Assembly: GCA_045594065.1 (NCBI GenBank)
Contig: JAZNXU010000002.1
Coordinates: forward strand, 1 to 64,000
Origin: SIG565 sp045594065
GTDB lineage: Bacteria > Bacillota > Clostridia > Oscillospirales > Acutalibacteraceae
Length of the DNA stretch: 64,000 nucleotides
Reading direction: 5' to 3'
This document shows, one piece after another, positions 8,037 to 17,031 of this stretch (positions are counted from its first letter, which is position 1; the number at the start of each line of letters is the position of its first letter). The position numbers were made by a program, and so were the translations under genes. Under the pieces are notes generated by a model that saw only the letters and a program-made list of their open reading frames with translations, had not been told where the DNA came from and made no database searches.

Positions 8037-9167
8037 ATGATATATTTAGATAACGCCGCAACAAGCGGCGTTAAACCTCAGAGCGTTATTTCAGCGGCGA
8101 CTGCCGCACTGAGGTTCTATTCGGCGAATCCTGGTAGAAGCGGCTATAAAACCTCAATTGAAGCTTCTCTTAAGATATACGAAACGAGAGCAAAAATTGC
8201 AGAATTTTTCGGTGCACAAGGTGCGGAAAATGTTGCATTTACACTTAACTGCACCCATTCGCTTAACTGTATTTTAAAGGGGGTATTATCTGCGGGCGAG
8301 CATATAATAGTGTCAGGACTTGAACATAATGCCGTTATGCGCCCACTGCACGCACTTACTGCTAATCGCGGGGTAGAGGTGAGCGTTGCAGAAGTATCAA
8401 CCGATGATGAAATTACGGTAAGGAATTTTGAAAAGCTTATAAAGCCTAACACAAGGCTAATACTTTGCACCCACGCATCAAATGTTACAGGGCAAATATT
8501 ACCGATTGAGGAAATCGGTCGTTTATGTGCCGCGCGCGGAATAGGATTTGCTGTTGATGCGGCGCAAACAGCGGGAGTGATAGGCATTAATATGCAAAAA
8601 ATGAATATTGATTATTTGGCTGTAGCTCCCCATAAGGGACTCTATTCTCCGATGGGTATTGGAATTCTGATTTGCCGCAAACCGCTTAAATACACCGTTT
8701 TAGAGGGAGGCACAGGCTCTGCTTCTATCGAGCTTGCACAGCCGGAGGATATGCCCGAAAGAATTGAGAGCGGAACGGTAAATGTATCGGGAATATTGGC
8801 GGTATCGGCGGGAATTGATTTTGTTAAAAGGCACGGCTCGGATAATCTCTATAGAAAAGAATTAGGGCTGGTAAAATACCTGTATGCAGGGCTTAAACGC
8901 ACAAAAAATGCGGTTTTATACACACCCGAGCCTGAGCTTTACAGGTGTGTGCCGGTGCTGCCGTTTAATATAAAAAATACGCCTAGTGACCGTGCGGCGG
9001 CATTTTTAGCATCGAAGAATATTGCAACAAGGGCGGGACTTCATTGTGCGCCATCGGCACATAAAATTATGGGAACTCTACCTGACGGCTGTGTACGGGT
9101 AAGCACTGCTTTTTTCAATAATTTTGCCGAAATCGATTATCTTCTCGGCGTTATTAAAAAAATCTGA
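8037..9167 (+). CDS. Cysteine desulfurase family protein (class V aminotransferase)
   Basis: A PLP-dependent class V aminotransferase fold protein of 376 residues, probably a cysteine desulfurase that mobilises sulfur (or selenium). It opens with MIYLDNAATSGVKP; HNAVMRPL lies near residue 98, DAAQTAGVIGI near 176, the PLP lysine in APHKGLYSPMG near 197, and the C-terminal RAGLHCAPSAHK near 330 holds the likely catalytic cysteine. The start is ATG 8037 with GGAGG upstream; a TTG 15 bp earlier lies inside the ribosome binding site. The pairing with DUF3343 is like the EF2568-type cysteine-desulfurase-like family, linked in some genomes to selenium-dependent hydroxylase maturation. No iscU/nifU homologue is adjacent. 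Confidence 0.88.
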   Translation: MIYLDNAATSGVKPQSVISAATAALRFYSANPGRSGYKTSIEASLKIYETRAKIAEFFGAQGAENVAFTLNCTHSLNCILKGVLSAGEHIIVSGLEHNAVMRPLHALTANRGVEVSVAEVSTDDEITVRNFEKLIKPNTRLILCTHASNVTGQILPIEEIGRLCAARGIGFAVDAAQTAGVIGINMQKMNIDYLAVAPHKGLYSPMGIGILICRKPLKYTVLEGGTGSASIELAQPEDMPERIESGTVNVSGILAVSAGIDFVKRHGSDNLYRKELGLVKYLYAGLKRTKNAVLYTPEPELYRCVPVLPFNIKNTPSDRAAAFLASKNIATRAGLHCAPSAHKIMGTLPDGCVRVSTAFFNNFAEIDYLLGVIKKI

Positions 9168-9186
9168 AAAAATTTAAATTTATTTG

Positions 9187-9215
9187 TTGCTACAACCCCG
9201 CAAGTATGTTATTAT
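9187..9215 (+). promoter_or_regulatory. Probable promoter of cdaA-cdaR
   Basis: TTGCTA (9187-9192) and TATTAT (9210-9215) with a 17-bp spacer lie 30 bp before the cdaA ATG. The match is moderate. Confidence 0.5.
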
Positions 9216-9245
9216 TAATATATAAAGATAATAGGAGAAAATGTA

Positions 9246-10136
9246 ATGGGAACTATAGCTGCTTTTTGGAGTCAATTGCTGTATGTTGTTTCAAACATCC
9301 GCATTTTTGACTTAATTGATATCGCCGTAATAGCATTTATTATCTATAAGGCTATCGAATTTTTTAAGGAGACAAGGGCAGGTCAGCTGATAAAGGGCAT
9401 TGCCGTTGTTTTTGTTGCCTATTTGCTTGCGAATTGGTTTGATCTTGTAACCGTTAAATGGTTGCTTTTGCGTTTAACCGATTCCTTGATTGTTATTGCA
9501 GTTATTGTTTTTCATCCCGAAATTCGCCGAATGCTTGAAAAAATGGGTCACAGCCGTATTACCGAGCTTGGACGCGGTCAAATGACTGATTTGGCATTTC
9601 AAGAGCAATTAGAACGCTTGAATGATATCTGCAAGGCTGTAAGCGATATGCAGGATAAAAAAATTGGCGCGCTTATTGTTATTGAACGGAGAACTCCTCT
9701 CGGAGAAATTATTGATACAGGTACGGCTATTGATGCCGCTGTTTCAACCGAGCTTATACAGAATATATTTTATCCCAAATCGCCGCTTCACGATGGCGGT
9801 ATGGTAATCAGGGGCGACAGAATAGCATCGGCGGGTTGTATTTTACCACTCACCTCTAACAATGCGCTCAGCTCTCAACTCGGTACAAGGCACCGTGCGG
9901 CAATAGGTATGAGTGAAATGTCAGATGCCGCCGTTGTTGTTGTATCAGAGGAAACAGGTACTATATCCTTAGCACTTAACGGTGTTATTACACGCGGTTA
10001 TAATTCTGTAACACTCAAGGAAGCGCTTATAAAAGAACTTTATTCTGAGGATGAAACCGAGAAGAAGCCGTTTTACATTGCAGTGTTTGAAAAACTTTTC
10101 AAAAAAGTTTCGAAAAAAGATAAGTCGAGTAAATAA
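9246..10136 (+). CDS. cdaA: Diadenylate cyclase CdaA
   Basis: Makes the second messenger c-di-AMP from two ATP at the membrane. The 296-residue protein has three membrane segments (residues ~20-100) and a DAC domain from ~110. The catalytic motifs are present: DGGMVI near residue 180 and the GTRHRAA motif near 216. AGGAGA precedes the ATG. The gene is followed 17 bp later by cdaR, its usual regulator; glmM, which often completes this operon, is absent from the window. Confidence 0.94.
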   Translation: MGTIAAFWSQLLYVVSNIRIFDLIDIAVIAFIIYKAIEFFKETRAGQLIKGIAVVFVAYLLANWFDLVTVKWLLLRLTDSLIVIAVIVFHPEIRRMLEKMGHSRITELGRGQMTDLAFQEQLERLNDICKAVSDMQDKKIGALIVIERRTPLGEIIDTGTAIDAAVSTELIQNIFYPKSPLHDGGMVIRGDRIASAGCILPLTSNNALSSQLGTRHRAAIGMSEMSDAAVVVVSEETGTISLALNGVITRGYNSVTLKEALIKELYSEDETEKKPFYIAVFEKLFKKVSKKDKSSK

Positions 10137-10153
10137 AGTCGGGGAATTGTTTT

Positions 10154-11422
10154 ATGAAATTTAATTTAAAATTTTCACTTCGAAAAATACTCAATAACAA
10201 AAAGGCTGTTATTGCAATATCGATAGTTCTCGCCTTTGTCTTTTGGCTCGCTATCGTAACAACCGAAACTCCTACAATTGAGCGCACCCTCACAAATGTG
10301 CCGATTACACTTGAAACAGAGGGCTCTATTGCCGGCGAATTAGCGCTTGATGAGTTTAGTGGACTTACTCAGCAAACTGTATCTGTAAAGCTGAGCGGAC
10401 CTGCCTATGTCTTAAATCAGTTATCAACAGAGGATATTGTGATTTCTGCTTCGGTGGCAGAGGTTACAAAGCCGGGAGAATATGAATTAACCCTTTTTGC
10501 AAATAAAAAGGCCTTTGGCAGCGAATATACCGTGGTTTCGATTACCCCCGGCGTGGTTACGGGTGTTTTCGATAAAACCGTAAAGAATAAGGAGTTTACT
10601 GTAGTACCCAGAATTACGGGCGTTACACCGATAACGGGACTTGTAGTAGGTGAGCCTATTATCAGCGATGCAGGCAGTAATGTTGTATATATCAGCGGAC
10701 CGCAAACCGAGATTAATAAGATAGCAAAGGTTGAGGCTCTGGTAGAAACTAACGAGGAACTTTCCGAAACCAAAACATATGACGGTACCATAATTCTCTA
10801 TGATGAATCGGGTAAAAAACTGGATAACGGAAAATACACCTTAAGTGCCACAACGGTTAAAATTTCACAGCCTATTTTAAAAAGTAAGACTGTGCCGATA
10901 AAACCGACATTTTTAAATGCGCCTTCGGGTTATGTATCAGAGCCTATTAGCAGCTCACTGTCGATAAAGGAAGTAAATATTGCAGGCTCTGCTGCGACTA
11001 TCGATACCATAACCGCTATTGAACTCTCCCCAATAGATTTTAACGAAATAACCAAAAGTAATAATACTTTCGATGAAACCTTGGTAATTCCGAGCGGAGT
11101 GAAAGTGGTGGATAATATCGAAACCGTTACTGTTAAAATCAATACTGACAATATCAGCGAAAAAAGCTTTAATGTATCTAAAATTGTAACAACAGGTGAT
11201 GCATCGGGGCACAATGTAAAGCTTAATTATTCAATCAAAAATGTTAAAATATGCGGACCGTCAGCAATAATCAGGACATTAAAGGCAGAGGATTTATATG
11301 CAGTGGTTGATTTGACTGATAAGGGCAAGGGTGAATATATGCCGTCGGTTACAATCAGAAGTGATAAATATCCAACTGTATGGGCGGTAGGCACCTATCA
11401 GGCGAGCATTAGGGTAGAATAA
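10154..11422 (+). CDS. cdaR: CdaR/YbbR-domain regulator of CdaA
   Basis: A 422-residue protein with one N-terminal membrane anchor (residues ~15-35) and an extracytoplasmic part built of about four YbbR repeats, visible as recurring segments such as NVPITLETEG, SVKLSGPAYVL, VVYISGPQTEINKI and VKICGPSAIIRTL. In Bacillus and Listeria CdaR binds CdaA and modulates c-di-AMP output. It directly follows cdaA and is followed by a hairpin before the next gene. Confidence 0.9.
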   Translation: MKFNLKFSLRKILNNKKAVIAISIVLAFVFWLAIVTTETPTIERTLTNVPITLETEGSIAGELALDEFSGLTQQTVSVKLSGPAYVLNQLSTEDIVISASVAEVTKPGEYELTLFANKKAFGSEYTVVSITPGVVTGVFDKTVKNKEFTVVPRITGVTPITGLVVGEPIISDAGSNVVYISGPQTEINKIAKVEALVETNEELSETKTYDGTIILYDESGKKLDNGKYTLSATTVKISQPILKSKTVPIKPTFLNAPSGYVSEPISSSLSIKEVNIAGSAATIDTITAIELSPIDFNEITKSNNTFDETLVIPSGVKVVDNIETVTVKINTDNISEKSFNVSKIVTTGDASGHNVKLNYSIKNVKICGPSAIIRTLKAEDLYAVVDLTDKGKGEYMPSVTIRSDKYPTVWAVGTYQASIRVE

Positions 11423-11436
11423 TTTTTAAATATTAA

Positions 11437-11461
11437 AAGGGGGGTCCGCTCGACCTCCCTT
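11437..11461. other. GC-rich hairpin after cdaR
   Basis: AAGGGGGGTC pairs with GACCTCCCTT around a five-base loop. There is no T run on the plus strand; on the minus strand the stem is followed by TTTT. It could be a weak terminator or an RNA processing site. Nothing else is recognisable between cdaR and the gene at 11510. Confidence 0.35.
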
Positions 11462-11509
11462 GTTACATAAATTGCACCTTAAACATAGAATAATCTGAGG
11501 TGGTTTTTT

Positions 11510-11824
11510 ATGTTAGAAGCATTTATTTTTACTTTAATTATTTTTTTAGCGATTATCGGCATCAGCGAGGTTTTACACCTCTTAGCGCAATTTATAGTAA
11601 AACCTAAGAAAAGGGCAAATAAATATTTGATAATACCGCTTGACAGCAGTGATGCCGAGCAACAAATATTATCAGTTCTGTGCGAATTTAAATGGTCGGG
11701 TAAAAAATTAGCCGATAAGGTAATATTTTTAACCGACGCACTTGAAGCCAATACAGCACAGCGATTGGAAAATAATTATAAAAGCAGTATAGCTGAGTTC
11801 AAAAACGGAGTTTTTTATGGATGA
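11510..11824 (+). CDS. Small membrane protein of unknown function
   Basis: A 104-residue protein not assigned to a named family. It has one N-terminal membrane segment (residues ~4-22), a basic stretch (KPKKRANK), then a soluble part predicted mixed alpha/beta with IIPLDSSDAEQQILSVL. TGAGGTGG precedes the ATG. Its stop overlaps the start of recD2 by eight bases, so the two are translationally coupled. No function can be assigned. Confidence 0.7.
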   Translation: MLEAFIFTLIIFLAIIGISEVLHLLAQFIVKPKKRANKYLIIPLDSSDAEQQILSVLCEFKWSGKKLADKVIFLTDALEANTAQRLENNYKSSIAEFKNGVFYG

Positions 11825-14033
11825 GAATAAAAAAACAGAATCCTTTAGCGGAACTGTAGAGCGAATTACATATAAAAACGAAAGCAACGGATACACCGTA
11901 TTAACCCTTTCTAACGGCAGTGAAGATATTACTGCCGTTGGCATTATGCCGTTTGTGAGCGAGGGTGAGTACATCAATTGCACAGGTGAGTATGTTTTTC
12001 ACCCAACCTACGGTGAGCAACTTAAGGTGGAGTTTTTTGAGCGTATTATAAAGGAAGATTCCGCTTCAATTTTAAAGTATCTTTCAAGCGGCTCAATTAA
12101 GGGAATAGGACCCGCAACGGCTCGGCGCATTGTCGAGGCTTATGGTGAGGAAAGCCTTGATATAATTGAAAACTTTCCCGAAAGGCTTGTGTCAATCAAG
12201 GGCATTTCTTACGAAAAAGCATTGGCTATTTCCGAGTCCTACAAAAATCAGTTCGGTATGCGCGAAATTATGTTAAAGCTTGCTGCTTTTAATGTCACCC
12301 CGCCTGAGGCTCTCCGTATTTTCAGGAGATTTGGTACATCGGCAATTGAAAGAATAGAGCAAAATCCGTATTTACTGTGCTTTGAGGGGATTAATTTCGC
12401 TTTTGACAGGGTAGAGGAAATTGCAGCCGCTTATAAAATAGACAGCAATTCGACCGACCGAATTTTTGCGGGAGTAAAATTTGTCCTCGCTAAAAATACT
12501 CTGAATTCGCATACCTGCCTGCCACACGATAAGCTGTGCTCCGTGGCGGCAGAGTTGCTTGATGTTTCATGCGATTCAGTAGAGGCGGTTATAGACGATG
12601 CAACTCGCAGCCTTAATTTAATTGCCGAGAAAATTGACGGCAGACTTTTTGTCTTCCTGCCTGAATATTATAAAAGTGAGAAATTTTCCGCATCACGAAT
12701 TAAAATATTATCGGAGTATGCCGAAAAACTCTTCCCGCTGGATGAGCTTGAAATTGATAGGGTAGAGGGAATGCTATCTTTAGAATTTGCTGAGCTTCAG
12801 CGTGCAGCCGTTAAAGCTGCGGTTGATAACGGCGTCTTTATTCTAACCGGTGGACCAGGTACAGGCAAAACCACTACACTAAATGCTATGATAAAGGTGT
12901 TCGAGCATCGCGAGCTTGATATTGTATTGGCGGCGCCCACAGGCAGAGCGGCACGCCGCATTACCGAGCTTACGGGGCTTCCCGCCAAAACCATTCACCG
13001 TTTGTTAGAAGCTGATTACGGCGGTGAAGACGAAGAAAAGCGTAGCTTTTGCCGAAACGAAAAAAATCCGCTTGATTGCGATGTTTTAATAGTCGATGAA
13101 ATGTCTATGGTAGATACATTTCTGTTTGAGGGAATTTTGAGAGCATTGCGGGTCGGCTCACGCCTTATAATGGTAGGTGACGCAGATCAGCTGCCGAGTG
13201 TAGGCGCGGGCAATGTGCTTAATGATTTGCTCCAATTTTCAGACATTCCGAATATAAGGCTTAAAACCATATTTCGTCAGGCAGAGCTTAGCCGTATTGT
13301 AACTAACGCCCATAAAATTGTCGGCGGCGAATATCCGGAGTTTGATAATTCGAAAAATTCCGATTGCTTTTTGTTGCGCTCTGTGTCGGCAGATGATACT
13401 ATAAACGAGGTCGCTCGTCTCGTTACCGAGCGCTTGCCTAAGGCATACGGATTTTCACCGATAGAGGATATTCAGGTGCTTTGTCCGTCAAGGCGGTTTA
13501 ATACAGGCAGTGCTAATCTTAATATGGTACTTCAGGACGCAATTAATCCTAAGACAAAAAACACCGAGGAAATGTATTTCAAAGGTGGAGCTATCCGCAC
13601 GGGCGATAAGGTTATGCAGATAAAGAATAACTATGATATCCTGTGGGAAAAGGATGACGGCGAAACAGGTAACGGCGTATTTAACGGGGATATTGGTTTT
13701 GTAACTAAGGTGGACAAGCGCTTTAGCAGTGTAACCGTAGATTTTGACGGGAAGAAGACTATTTATTCGGGCGAGGAGTTAGCTCAATTAGAGCTGGCGT
13801 ATGCTGTGACCGTACATAAAAGTCAGGGTAGTGAATTTGAGTGTATTGTAATGCCGCTTTTTGAAGTGCCCTCACGTCTTCGTTACCGCAACCTGCTTTA
13901 TACAGCCGTTACGAGAGCTAAAAAGATGCTTGTCATAATCGGTAGCAGCACGGTGCTCGCCCAAATGGTAGATAACGATAAAAAAACACTTCGTTACACA
14001 GGCCTTGGACATTTTTTAAGGAATAACGACTAA
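11817..14033 (+). CDS. recD2: RecD2-type helicase (RecD/TraA family)
   Basis: A 738-residue SF1B 5'-3' DNA helicase not attached to RecBC. An N-terminal OB-like domain (residues 1-80) and helix-hairpin-helix repeats (SIKGIGPATARRIVEAYG near 96, SIKGISYEKALAI near 127) are typical of RecD2. Walker A is GGPGTGKTTT near residue 345, Walker B is DVLIVDEMSMVD near 425, and the C-terminal UvrD-like motif LAYAVTVHKSQGSEFE lies near 660. It is involved in DNA repair. It overlaps both the upstream small membrane protein and downstream comF. Confidence 0.93.
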   Translation: MDENKKTESFSGTVERITYKNESNGYTVLTLSNGSEDITAVGIMPFVSEGEYINCTGEYVFHPTYGEQLKVEFFERIIKEDSASILKYLSSGSIKGIGPATARRIVEAYGEESLDIIENFPERLVSIKGISYEKALAISESYKNQFGMREIMLKLAAFNVTPPEALRIFRRFGTSAIERIEQNPYLLCFEGINFAFDRVEEIAAAYKIDSNSTDRIFAGVKFVLAKNTLNSHTCLPHDKLCSVAAELLDVSCDSVEAVIDDATRSLNLIAEKIDGRLFVFLPEYYKSEKFSASRIKILSEYAEKLFPLDELEIDRVEGMLSLEFAELQRAAVKAAVDNGVFILTGGPGTGKTTTLNAMIKVFEHRELDIVLAAPTGRAARRITELTGLPAKTIHRLLEADYGGEDEEKRSFCRNEKNPLDCDVLIVDEMSMVDTFLFEGILRALRVGSRLIMVGDADQLPSVGAGNVLNDLLQFSDIPNIRLKTIFRQAELSRIVTNAHKIVGGEYPEFDNSKNSDCFLLRSVSADDTINEVARLVTERLPKAYGFSPIEDIQVLCPSRRFNTGSANLNMVLQDAINPKTKNTEEMYFKGGAIRTGDKVMQIKNNYDILWEKDDGETGNGVFNGDIGFVTKVDKRFSSVTVDFDGKKTIYSGEELAQLELAYAVTVHKSQGSEFECIVMPLFEVPSRLRYRNLLYTAVTRAKKMLVIIGSSTVLAQMVDNDKKTLRYTGLGHFLRNND

Positions 14034-14731
14034 TGAGGATTATTAAGTATTTGCTTTGGCTGTTCTTTCCAAGCCGTTGTGCTTGCTGTAATAGGCTGAT
14101 AAAAAGGAATATGCAGCTATGCTCGGAGTGCTTTGATAAGCTAGAGCGCATAGGTAAAATTTGCACCGTGTGCGGGTGTGAGAAGACTTCTTGTGAATGT
14201 AAGAGGCGGGTGTTCCATTTTGCAGGAGCGGTGGCACCGTTCAGTCACGGTGAATATTCTAAAGAGGTAGTTTATAACTTTAAATTCAGGAATAATATTG
14301 AAATAGCTAATTTCCTTTGTTCTAATATGGCAAACAGCGTTAATGAGCATTTTGGGAATATAAAGTTTCAGTGCATAACAAATGTCCCTATGCATCCTCT
14401 TAAAAGGTTTATTAAAGGCTATGACCATAGCAGGGTATTGGCAAAAAGACTATCGAGAGCGCTTGATATACCGTATATAAATTGTCTGCACAAAATTAAG
14501 CTTAATACTGCACAGCATAAAACACCCTATAAACAGCGCTTCGGCAATGTTAAGAATATATTAAGGTGCGATAAAATTTCGGCGCAAAATGTACTGCTTG
14601 TTGATGATATCAAGACAACCGGCGCTACGCTTGACGAGTCTGCAAGGCAGTTATTGTTTGCCGGAGCCGAAAAAGTTTATTGTGTTACAGCAATTTCTAA
14701 TAATTACAAGAAATCAACAGTTGAAAAATGA
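14033..14731 (+). CDS. comF: ComF family amidophosphoribosyltransferase-like protein
   Basis: A 232-residue protein with an N-terminal zinc-binding cysteine cluster (CACCNRLI, CSECFDKL, CTVCGCEKTSCEC) and a C-terminal phosphoribosyltransferase domain with the PRPP loop VLLVDDIKTTGATLDE near residue 187. ComF acts in handling single-stranded DNA during transformation in Bacillus. Its ATG overlaps the recD2 stop by one base (TAATG). The nearby dprA also fits a DNA uptake or recombination role. Confidence 0.9.
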   Translation: MRIIKYLLWLFFPSRCACCNRLIKRNMQLCSECFDKLERIGKICTVCGCEKTSCECKRRVFHFAGAVAPFSHGEYSKEVVYNFKFRNNIEIANFLCSNMANSVNEHFGNIKFQCITNVPMHPLKRFIKGYDHSRVLAKRLSRALDIPYINCLHKIKLNTAQHKTPYKQRFGNVKNILRCDKISAQNVLLVDDIKTTGATLDESARQLLFAGAEKVYCVTAISNNYKKSTVEK

Positions 14732-14765
14732 AGAAATATAAAATATAATATAATCGGTGATATAA

Positions 14766-15788
14766 ATGACTACTGATATTGGGGTAGATATAGGCTCCTC
14801 TAAAACGGTGATATTTTCAAGCTCGAAAATTGTGCTTGAAAAGCCGAGTGTCGTAACGGTTGATGCCGACACTTGGCAGCCTTTATATTTCGGAGAGAAA
14901 GCATTACAGACTTTTGGCAGAACGCCGGACAGTCTTGTTTGCGTGCACCCTATAGAGCATGGTACTATAGCTGATTTGGATATTGCTGAAGCAATGCTTA
15001 AAAATTATATGGACGAGGCTTTTGGTCGTAAAATTTTCAAGCCCCGAGTTATGGCGGCATTACCTACAGGCGTTACCGAACTTCAACACCACTCTATGGC
15101 ACAGGTTGTAGAGGCAGGCGGGGGCAGAAATGTATCGGTAATTGAAAATCCCATAGCCGTTGCAATTGGCTTAGGGTTGGATTTCACTCAGCCGCGCGGC
15201 AGTCTTATTGTTGATATGGGCGCAGGAACAACCGATATTGCAACAATATCTTTAGGCGGTATCGCGCAGTGCGATTCTTTCAAGGTTGCAGGTAACACCT
15301 TCGATGAGCTTATAATTAAATATATCCGTAAAGAGTACGGCGTTGAAATAGGTCCTCTTACTGCTGAAAACCTAAAAAAGCAGTTAAGCACAGTAGTTAA
15401 ACGCCCTGTTGAAATAGGTGTTGTTGCTAAGGGTAGAAATGTTTTTACAGGTCTCCCCCAAACTCTCGATGTTACATCTACCGAAATTCACAAGGTTATA
15501 ATTGATGCGGCGCTGTCAATTTGTAACGCCATTCGCAAGGTGCTTGAAAAAACCGACCCTGATATTGTCGCTGATGTTATGAACGATGGCATCTATCTAA
15601 CCGGCGGCACCTCACTTATGAACGGAATGCCTGAACTTATACAGCAGTATTTCGGAACAAAGGTACATATCGATTCAGACCCGACGCACAGCGTTGTTCG
15701 AGGTGCGGCAATAGCACTTAAAAATCCGTCATTACTCGAAAATGTAGACTTTCAATATCGCTCAATTAAAGAATTGGCGGTTGAATAA
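14766..15788 (+). CDS. mreB: MreB/Mbl-family actin homologue
   Basis: A 340-residue bacterial actin that guides cell-wall synthesis. Phosphate-binding loop 1 is DIGVDIGSSKTVIF, loop 2 is LIVDMGAGTTDIATISLGG near residue 147, and the adenosine motif is GIYLTGGTSLMNGMPEL near 280. It lacks adjacent mreC and mreD and is followed by a lipoprotein gene, so it is probably a stand-alone copy such as Mbl or MreBH. TTGAAA (14721) and TATAAT (14744) spaced 17 bp form a possible promoter within the end of comF, though the resulting leader would be very short. Confidence 0.88.
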   Translation: MTTDIGVDIGSSKTVIFSSSKIVLEKPSVVTVDADTWQPLYFGEKALQTFGRTPDSLVCVHPIEHGTIADLDIAEAMLKNYMDEAFGRKIFKPRVMAALPTGVTELQHHSMAQVVEAGGGRNVSVIENPIAVAIGLGLDFTQPRGSLIVDMGAGTTDIATISLGGIAQCDSFKVAGNTFDELIIKYIRKEYGVEIGPLTAENLKKQLSTVVKRPVEIGVVAKGRNVFTGLPQTLDVTSTEIHKVIIDAALSICNAIRKVLEKTDPDIVADVMNDGIYLTGGTSLMNGMPELIQQYFGTKVHIDSDPTHSVVRGAAIALKNPSLLENVDFQYRSIKELAVE

Positions 15789-15809
15789 AAATTTTTGGAG
15801 GTAACCTTA

Positions 15810-16295
15810 ATGAAAAAGCTTTTATGTATTATTTTCGCACTCTGTTTAGTATTAACACTTTCCGCATGCAAAAAGGAGTCTAATGAAAACTCTGACAGTA
15901 ATGGTGGTTCGAATTCCGGCTCATCTTCTGAGAACGCTGAAAATAAAGGCTCTTCGTCTGATAAAGACCTTATTGACTCGGATATACCAGCTGATGATGA
16001 AAATTCATTTGAGTTTGGCAATTCTACGCCGAGTAATAACGGCAATTCTTCAGGCAATAATGGGAACGCTGGAACAGGAAATGGCACCACAGGTAGCGGA
16101 AACGGCACTGGCTCTAACAGCGGCAGCAACACAGGCTCGGGCGAGAGTGACGGAGGAAATACCGAAACTGATAATAGTGGCGGCTCGGGTGAAAATGGTA
16201 GTAACGGTGATAATACCGATTCTAATGATCCGGACGATAAAACAAGCGTTGATGATGGCTCGGACGGCTTTAAAGGTGGAAAAATTCATTTTTAA
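15810..16295 (+). CDS. Low-complexity Gly/Ser/Asn-rich lipoprotein
   Basis: A 161-residue exported lipoprotein: signal peptide MKKLLCIIFALCLVL with lipobox LTLSAC, so Cys20 would carry the lipid. Almost all the rest is Gly/Ser/Asn/Asp/Thr-rich and presumably disordered (wall-spanning linker). The last ten residues (DGFKGGKIHF) are different and may be a short functional tag. GGAGG lies upstream of the ATG at 15810. It starts 21 bp after the mreB homologue and is followed by a hairpin. Function unknown. Confidence 0.8.
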   Translation: MKKLLCIIFALCLVLTLSACKKESNENSDSNGGSNSGSSSENAENKGSSSDKDLIDSDIPADDENSFEFGNSTPSNNGNSSGNNGNAGTGNGTTGSGNGTGSNSGSNTGSGESDGGNTETDNSGGSGENGSNGDNTDSNDPDDKTSVDDGSDGFKGGKIHF

Positions 16296-16306
16296 CTAAC
16301 AAAAAT

Positions 16307-16332
16307 AAAGCACCGCCACATGTCGGTGCTTT
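16307..16332 (+). terminator. Terminator after the low-complexity lipoprotein
   Basis: AAAGCACCG pairs with CGGTGCTTT around an eight-base loop. The T run is short (three), so termination may be partial before trmB. Confidence 0.6.
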
Positions 16333-16349
16333 AGTTATTGGGTGATACT

Positions 16350-17030
16350 ATGCGAATGCGTAAAAAGAAAAATCTAGAGGGTAGGCTTGAAAATTGTCGG
16401 GATAATCTGATAATTATTGATAGGGTTGACCGAAATTTCAATACTGCAAAAACTCAAAAGGAATACATAGATTTTACCGAGATTTTCGGTAATGATAACC
16501 CTCTGCACCTCGAAATCGGTTGTGGAAAGGGCCAGTTTGCCTGTGAAATTGCAAAGCGACATCCTGATATTAATTTCATTGCGGTTGAAAAAACTGCCAA
16601 TGTAATAGTTTCGGCATGTGAAAGTGCAAAAAAGCAGGGTATAAATAATTTGGTGTTCATAAAATGCGGGGCAGAGTATATCCCGTCGATAATACAGCCT
16701 GAAACTATTAGCCGTATTTACCTTAATTTTTCCTGTCCGTTCCCCAAAAAGAAATATGCAAATCACCGCTTAACGGCACAACCTTTTCTTGAAATCTATT
16801 CCGAAATTATGAAAAACGGTGCTGAAATTCATCAGAAAACCGATAATAAGGGGCTTTTTGAGTTTTCAATCGAGCAGCTATCAGCCTTTGGCTTTAAACT
16901 TAAAAACATTTCACTCGACTTGCACAACAGTGATTTTGAGGGTAATATCGTTACCGAGTACGAGTCGAAATTTGTAGCTCAGGGTCTGCCGATTTATCGC
17001 CTTGAAGCTTATCTTGAAAGTGGGAAGTAA
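16350..17030 (+). CDS. trmB: tRNA (guanine-N7-)-methyltransferase
   Basis: SAM-dependent enzyme making m7G46 in the tRNA variable loop. Of 226 residues, the N-terminus MRMRKKKNLEGRL, the SAM motif LEIGCGKGQFACEIAKRHP near residue 52 and the family hallmark YLNFSCPFPKKKYANHRL near 127 are clear (the usual form is NFSDPWPKKRH; here SCPFPKKKY). I start at the ATG at 16350; an upstream TTG would run into the ribosome binding site GGGTGAT. HAD phosphatase follows one base after the stop. Confidence 0.92.
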   Translation: MRMRKKKNLEGRLENCRDNLIIIDRVDRNFNTAKTQKEYIDFTEIFGNDNPLHLEIGCGKGQFACEIAKRHPDINFIAVEKTANVIVSACESAKKQGINNLVFIKCGAEYIPSIIQPETISRIYLNFSCPFPKKKYANHRLTAQPFLEIYSEIMKNGAEIHQKTDNKGLFEFSIEQLSAFGFKLKNISLDLHNSDFEGNIVTEYESKFVAQGLPIYRLEAYLESGK

Positions 17031-17031
17031 A

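Noticed and set aside
14721..14749. Promoter of the mreB homologue inside comF
   Set aside because: The boxes match well, but the start would fall on the Shine-Dalgarno; kept only as a note in the gene entry.
15883..16299. Alternative 138-codon frame inside the low-complexity lipoprotein
   Set aside because: It is a shadow frame caused by repetitive codons; the lipobox frame has the ribosome binding site and signal peptide.
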